From Bugula neritina (taxonomy: Eukaryota > Bryozoa > Gymnolaemata > Cheilostomatida > Bugulidae): a stretch of DNA of 64,000 nucleotides. Shown in pieces: positions 57,575 through 64,000 of this stretch. The translations under genes and the position numbers were made by a program. The notes under the pieces were generated by a model. That model did not search any database. It was not told the origin of the DNA and worked only from the letters and a program-made list of their open reading frames with translations. Location of the stretch: assembly GCA_964035545.1 (NCBI GenBank), contig OZ037773.1, positions 1,986,751 through 2,050,750 on the forward strand, written 5' to 3'. The stretch's first letter is position 1. Each line of letters begins with the position of its first letter.

Positions 57575-60018
57575 AAAATGTCAATATTTAGATAAATGAT
57601 GTGTCAATAATAAAGCAATTAAATCATGTTAAGAAGCCATGGTGCTGTGTTATTAAGGTTGTTGACCCCTTTTTATAACTTTAAAAAACATAGCTAAAGT
57701 TTTAAAACTAAAAATAACTATTAGCCTAAGTTGGCAGCTCAACGAACCTTTTCGATAGGCATGCCAGTTGGAAATAAATTGCTATTTAGCTCATATAGCA
57801 ATGACGTTGCATTTTAAGTTTGCAGAACCCCTTTTAGCTTTATTTGGTGAACATCTTTGTAATCAGCATATAAAATCACACCATATAGTAAATTTTCATG
57901 AAGTTAGAACAAACTGATGCAGAGATGCAAGGAAGTTATAAACACGGCAAGACTAGGTTAAACTTGAAAAAATGAATGATTAAGGCTTAGCTTAGTTACC
58001 CTTGGGTATCATTTGCCTATTACTCAATAATACATATGATAAAGGCACATGCATCTTTATTATATTAATTTCTAAAGATTTCAAAGCATTGGAACCTTAA
58101 ATTTAGCCCCAATGGGTAGGTACATTTGAATTAGAAAAAATCGTTTGGTGGCTGGCGGCCATCTTGAATTTCTCAAAATTCTCAAGGGTAAGAAGTCCAC
58201 ACCCACTTGGAAACATTTACCTAGACCCTATATTTGAAGTCAAAGTCAAAAATTGGCATTTTTCTGCCAGACTATATGGGCATATTTTTGAAAGATGATT
58301 AGTGCACAGAATAGTTAGAGCATCTTCACTGAGAATATCATAAATTTCGCTCACAATCTAGTTTAAGTTCTTGTTATGTTAATGCTATGTGGGTGGCATG
58401 CGTGTTGCCTACTTGTGATTGTTTAGCCTGAGATTACACTATGAATAATAAGCATGCAGCTATCAACATTCCATCTTATCTTCTCTTCTCTACGTGTTCA
58501 CTGAAGCGCGAAGTGCTGTGCATTGGTGATAGCTGATGAAAAAATATTTTATTTCAGTGTATAAATCACTAACTTGTAGGAAATCTATGAAGGCTGTTGA
58601 AAGGATCAAAAAAATTTGCTATGCATAAATTTCTCAGATTTCCGACAGGTTTCAAATACCATACTTTCCTGCTGAGATATTTGCAGGGATTGAAAAATAA
58701 ACTTTTCAGATAAAATCGGCCAAAAATGGGTAGTTTTTTGTCTATAACTTTGCAAAAAAATATTGAAAACTCAGAAAAGCAGGTGCTCTGGGGAACAGGA
58801 AGATCTACAACATGGTTTTTGAATTTTAATTTTAGCACAATTAAGTGAGGTTTGATTTGGCGGGACTGAATTCTTATAATATACCAATAATGTCGCCTCA
58901 GCAAGGCAGTGACAGCTAGAAGGTTGCCCTTATCTATCTTGTGTGGACTTGTATTTTGTCAATAAGCAATGGAATTTGGAAAAAACCAACATGAAATCTG
59001 GAAATAAAATCAATATGTCTTTAGGAAACAGTACCAGTTGTGTATATAGGAGAGGTTATTGAACATTTATCACTGAGGACTACAGGTACTATTTCCACAT
59101 TTTGGTCGAAAACCTAGCAGCGTTTTTGCATGTTAATTATCAATGCAATGAGATTTTGCAAACTGTACACCACCATAAGTAACCGTTTATGTTTGATTGT
59201 ACTACCTAACATCTGGCTTTATATTTAATCATCTTCTAGGTTAACACATATTAAACCTGTCAAATTTGTTCTTTTGGGGTATATTTCCTTGATATACCTA
59301 GTGGAAGCTCAGGGGTTTTATTTTAAAACAAAGTTATTATACTCTTCTTGGGTGTGCTTTATTGTGTGTAAGGAGGTGTGGTGGTATCTCCTTATGGATT
59401 AGATTAGACTAATACTCTAATAAACTCCAAATAGGTTTTCAACCATTTCTGCTTGCCAATAAGTGATTAATTCAAATTGCTCTTTATAAATAACCAACAC
59501 ACATTTTCTGATTTGCAATCTGCCTCTCTTCTGATCTATTATTCTTTTTCTGTGCACGTCAGTCTATTAGCTATTAATAAAATAATCAGGTTGCATTTGG
59601 AGAGCATTTGTTACCTGCCTCTATCTTTCCATCTCTTTGAGTTCTTCAGCAATTTTTCTGTACAGGTTGGACTTTGTGCATGTCAGAACAAACCTAACTG
59701 CAGTTGAGTAAGACTACATTCAAAATTACAGTCAACAAGTATGGGACAATACTGAACATTTATATAGTTTGCAGCAATGCCCAGTCGTCATGCATGTAGC
59801 TGGTATGGTATGAAAATAATAGTGAGGTGCACATTTCAACACAGATTTTTTCAGAAGAATTAGAATTCACAATGGCTTTGAATTGCATAAATTTGCATCA
59901 GAAGAGCTCTAAGGACTTCGGCGACCGGGGCGCTGCCCCGGACCCCGCCGGAGGCCTGGGCGGCCCCCTGGACCCCCGGCCTGAGAGTATGGCCTAGAAT
60001 ATTTTCGCCACTACATCC

Positions 60019-60058
<40 letters not shown>
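57575..60058. other. Unidentified ~2.5-kb insertion in the pseudogene
   Basis: Mostly AT-rich, non-repetitive sequence replacing exon 22. The longest open frame (111 codons, minus, 58569-58904) has no recognised motif. The right end changes sharply to a GC-rich block (59920-59990, for example gaccggggcgctgccccgg), followed by a (TA)n run (60019-60066). No terminal repeat or transposase was recognised. Confidence 0.5.
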
Positions 60059-60069
<11 letters not shown>

Positions 60070-60660
60070 GCTACAGTGTATACACGTATGTAGTTAGCAT
60101 ATATGCATATTTAGCTACGGTGTATACACATATAGATAGAGTGTGTGTACACAGATTATACAAACATGTAGCCATGTGCACACTGTGCACAGTGTGTATG
60201 CATATGTAGCTACAGTATACATACATATGTAGCTACAGTGTATACATATATGTAGCTACAGTATACATACATATGTAGCTACAGTGTATACACATATGTA
60301 GCTACAGTGTACACACATATGTAGCTACAGTATACATACATATGTAGCTGCAATGTATACACATATGTAGCTACAGTATACATACATATGTAGCTACAGT
60401 ATACATACATATGTAGCTACAGTATACATACATATGTAGCCACAGTATGTATGCATACGTAGCTACAGTGTATATACATATGTAGCTACAGTATACATAC
60501 ATATGTAGCTACAGTGTATACATACACATGTAGCTACAGTATATACATACATATGTAGCTACAGTATACATACATATGCAGCTACAGTATATATACATAT
60601 GTAGCTACAGTATATACATATGTAGCTACAGTATACATACATATGTAGCTACAGTATAAG
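60059..60660 (+). repeat. Expanded ~22-bp minisatellite of pseudogene intron 22
   Basis: About 25 copies of tacatacatatgtagctaca-type units, longer and more regular than the homologous arrays in genes 1 and 2. Confidence 0.9.
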
Positions 60661-62080
60661 CTCATATCTAATTACTGCTTTATGCATACATGCAGTATCG
60701 AACATATATAGCATGTACAGATGTGGCTGCAATTTATTGTTGCAAAGTTGTGCACAGTGCGACAGTTCTCTTAGAAATATCTGTTGTCTTGAATATGTCT
60801 CTACCAGACTTAGAGATGAGATTTGTTGTAGTGATATAATTGTGCTTAACTGTTGAGCTCTGTGGTTTGTAGAAACTTTATTATTGAACTCAAATGCATA
60901 ACTAAAACATCACCTTTTGTAATAACTTGATACATACTTTAGAAAATTCTATGAATAGTGGAATTGACACTATTTATAACTAGTGTATAATAACCTATGA
61001 TTAAACATTGTGTAAACAAGTATTGCTTAATGGTAGGTTGTCTTAAATTCGCATGTCATGCTAAGTACCAAAAGTGTATGTAATGTACATGCAGGCTAAT
61101 GTCAGATAAAGATGGTATGTAATACATTATGATGGAGCAAAATAATTTGTGACATTCATACACCAGATGCACAGTGCATGTGGGTAGCTACAGTGTGCAA
61201 ATGTGTAGATACAATATCTACATGAATAGATACAGGGTTTACCAAAAGAGTATACATGTGTAGGTACGGTGTATACATGCTCAGGTACAGTGTATACATG
61301 TATAGACACAGTGTATATATGTAGTTACAGTAAGATTTCTGTTGCAGACTGCTAGATTATTCAGTGGATGAAGATAAATCAGAAAACAAGATTCTTATAT
61401 AGCTATAAGGGCTGTAACTAATAACAATATTGGGAGATTCCTCGCATGGGATTGGTTGAGAGCTAACTGGTTTGATATTAAAGCTAAGTAAGTAGTAAAA
61501 ATTTACTACCATGTAGGCCTTCTTGAGTGACAGTAGATGTGGTTATAAATCATCAAACGACACTAGCTCTTATTTGCAACAACAATTCATTATTCAAATT
61601 TATATTGCTTAATTTACATCAGCTGTAGTAATCAGGTATTAGCATTTATTATGCAAATCCTTCATTTGTTTTTGCATTATGTCAAATTATTCCAGTAAAA
61701 TAAACAACAGTGATTACAGATTCGGGTTTGGTATCACACTATTTGGTCAAGTCATTTCCTCGGAAACCCTCTCTGTTTACCGAGTTTGAACTGTATCAGG
61801 TATGTCACATTTCCTTCAGTTGCCAGCCAATTGAAAGCTTGCCAAGTATATGTACTCATTATTCTTTTTTATATTTCTGCTAGTCCATCACTTGTTGTCT
61901 GTAAAGAGTAGTTGTGTTCTCTTTTTTTAGATAGAGAAATCTATCAATGAAACCGGGGATCTGGGAACTGCCTCGAGAAAGTTCGCGAAAGTGGCTGACC
62001 AAACTCAAAGTAACATCTTGTATTTAGAAAGGAATCGACTTAATTTAACGCGGTAGCTAGAGGACTCGTTAGGCCGGTAA

Positions 62081-63327
62081 TTCTACAGGCAGCATATGTA
62101 TGACATTCATCATGCTGTTTTGTTTTTATATTTCTCAGTACTTTCTAGAATAAACATGACTGTCTCTGTGTGAGTCATTGCTTGCATATCAACTCCGTCA
62201 CTGCTTCTTTCATTTAATCTTTGCTCAACTATTTTCTTAAAACCTTCTAGTGGGTTAATGAGAGACTCACAAACGAGTTGTCTTTATTCCAAGTTATTTT
62301 ACATACTTTTGTGTTAAAGAAAGTAGACTGACTACACCAATCCTGTAATAATATTATTTCATTGGATAGCATGAATTATAATTGGTGATGCTTTATCATT
62401 ATTTTACTCAAAGTTATTCACTCAAGTTAGATTATTATTTTAATATCAGATATAAATAGAATATTATAATACCATTATGATGTTGGTTACGAAAATTATA
62501 ATATATTATTACCATAATGTTAGATACAAGTGTGACATATTGTTACCATGGCAACTACAGATATCAGAACTAACATTCCATTCACATCCTCATTCCAATA
62601 GATCGTTTGATTGTTGATCTGAAACAGTTGAAAGTTGATGCAGTTATTTCTCTCGCTGAGTGATTGCAGAGTCACAACAACAAAGTTGAGATAATTACAT
62701 GCAAGGCAATTCAGTACTTGATTCACTGAGTACAATCAAATATTATTATATATCTTATCACTAGAAGAGGTGGAGTTTACGTCTAAAGGGTATATTTATT
62801 CTATGGATTATCTAATTATAACTACTGTTTATCATCTTTACTATATACCATATCTGCTATAATATGTCATCTCTGCTATATATCATCTCTAATATATACT
62901 ATATCTACCTTCTCAGCCATATAACAAGTGTATATGTACTATATTCCGCTATGTGATGCATTTTACAAGTTACCAGCTGTATTTCTTTATGTGAGTTTTG
63001 AACTCATACAATAGCCTTAGTCCCAAGTGTAAAATCACTTTACAACTTAGTCAAGAGCTGCAAAGTCTAAAGGTAATAAATAAAGCCTCAGATGTTTGAC
63101 ATGCAATGTAATAGCAGTTGGGGGGACTATGTGTGCCCACAATGATCACATTGCCTTGCCACAACTCAGCCATGATTTTAAAGTTGAATATATTATGCTG
63201 AAGTTAAACACATACACGGTGGTACAATTATTCCTCTGTGACTCTGTCAGCCTTCAACAGGTGTTACACTACCCAACAGTCTCCTTATGATGCACTCAAC
63301 ATACTTTATTATCTTATCTTTATTATT
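62081..63327. other. Duplicated 3' flank plus insertion-like spacer
   Basis: 62081-62640 repeats the region after gene 1 (including an AATAAA near 62150). 62641-62672 repeats sequence just upstream of promoter 2. 62673-63315 has no match in the promoter 2 region and looks like extra DNA inserted there. No gene is seen. Confidence 0.6.
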
Positions 63328-63383
63328 GGGTCACGCCTCCCATTAGCGCTGAACTCTAACAGAGACACTGAATACATATCCAA

Positions 63384-63505
63384 CCAATCAGCTTGCTGAG
63401 GTTGTCCTTCTAGAGGACAGAATAAGATATATAAATAATATTTCCTGCAACAAGCATTTCATTTGCTCAGCTTGAAGAATTACAGTTTCCATTCACAAAG
63501 CATCA
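63384..63505 (+). promoter_or_regulatory. Promoter and exon 1 of a further aminopeptidase gene beyond the window
   Basis: CCAAT at 63384-63388, TATAAATA at 63430-63437 and a donor catca|gtaagttt after 63505, nearly identical to promoter 2. A minisatellite intron like that of gene 2 follows (63540-63670). By comparison with gene 2, the coding exon would begin about 1.5 kb further on, outside the window. Confidence 0.65.
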
Positions 63506-64000
63506 GTAAGTTTGATAGCAAGTTTCTTAATGTTAAACACTATATAGTTCTAATATAACTTATGTTATGTACTATATAATTATAATATAACTATGTTATG
63601 TACTATATAGTTGCAATATAACCATGTTATACACTATATAGTTTAATATAACTATGTTACACACTATAATATGTTTTCTATATAATTACGTTATATACTA
63701 TAAGCATATATTATATAGTTCTATGTTACATAATACATATATGTTGTACATTGTTATTGTTATAGTTTATGCAGTGGTACTGGTTATAATGCAAGTATGC
63801 TACACATACATAATAGTTTATAAAACAAGTCAAGGGAATGGCTTGGTTTAAAGTAGAATGATGAGAAATGCAATTATATGATAACATATTTTGTGATCAA
63901 TTTAAGCTTTGTTCGTATGGTGCTTTAACTATATCTGGAGAAACAATCCCTTCGATATTGTACATTTAGTTTATCCTATTTCATTAAAGATGCCTTCATA
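63506..64000 (+). other. Start of intron 1 of the next aminopeptidase gene
   Basis: Contains the shortened actatatagttataatataac array (63540-63670), then unique AT-rich sequence to the window end. No coding exon is seen. Confidence 0.5.

Larger units (their letters stand above)
56971..62080 (+). pseudogene. Third aminopeptidase copy, 3' fragment, broken
   Basis: Sequence 56971-57574 matches gene 1 intron 21 up to the first bases of exon 22 (ttttattca). Exon 22 is then replaced by a ~2.5-kb insertion. Similarity resumes at about 60059 in intron 22. Exon 23-like 61348-61487 lacks one base (140 vs 141), exon 24-like 61720-61799 lacks two (80 vs 82), and exon 25-like 61931-62080 has a premature TAG at 62054-62056. 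Exons 2-21 are absent. It is closer to gene 1 than to gene 2, including its 3' flank. It is not expected to make a peptidase. Confidence 0.88.

Noticed and set aside
59990-60000. Helitron 3' end (ctag after a GC-rich hairpin)
   Set aside because: The base after ctag is not T as expected for A/T target insertion, and no matching TC 5' end was found.

Overview
The window is animal (eukaryotic) DNA: AT-rich, with short exons, GT-AG introns, CCAAT/TATA promoters, tRNA-derived SINEs, MITEs and a Ty3/gypsy retrotransposon. Compact introns packed with minisatellites suggest an early-branching invertebrate such as a sponge, but that placement is a weak inference. No rRNA, CRISPR or bacterial operon is present.

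Region 1 (1-25.8 kb, + strand) is the 3' part of one giant gene for a helical, spectrin-repeat-like cytoskeletal protein. About 47 exons join in a consistent phase and give roughly 3,100 residues. The 5' end lies outside the window. Nearly every intron carries its own tandem array, and several arrays repeat 5' or 3' splice-site sequences.

Region 2 (26.4-64 kb) is a tandem cluster of M1 zinc aminopeptidase (aminopeptidase N-like) genes, all on the + strand. Gene 1 has a promoter at 26.45 kb and 24 coding exons at 28,242-44,369. Gene 2 has a promoter at 45.4 kb and exons at 47,001-55,713. Both encode 1,043-residue type II membrane ectopeptidases with complete active sites, and every coding exon has the same length in the two genes. 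A third, broken copy of a 3' end lies at about 56,971-62,080. A further promoter and first exon at 63.38-63.51 kb announces another copy beyond the window.

Intron 7 of gene 1 holds a complete-looking antisense Ty3/gypsy element (30,100-37,545). Its two 305-bp LTRs are identical by eye. It carries gag, pol reached by a -1 shift at a GTTAAAC heptamer, and an unusual third ORF with C2H2-type zinc fingers after pol. Other mobile DNA includes a tRNA-derived SINE (two full copies and a fragment), a TAA-flanked MITE with ~70-bp inverted repeats, two copies of a TA-flanked MITE, an LTR-like insertion and an unidentified ~2.5-kb insertion that removes exon 22 of the third aminopeptidase copy.

The most noteworthy points are the splice-site-bearing minisatellites, the mosaic similarity of the two aminopeptidases (abrupt switches between near identity and strong divergence), a duplicated exon 7, and the retroelement's extra zinc-finger ORF. 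All exon calls come from reading frames, phase and splice motifs by eye. No database search or transcript data were available.
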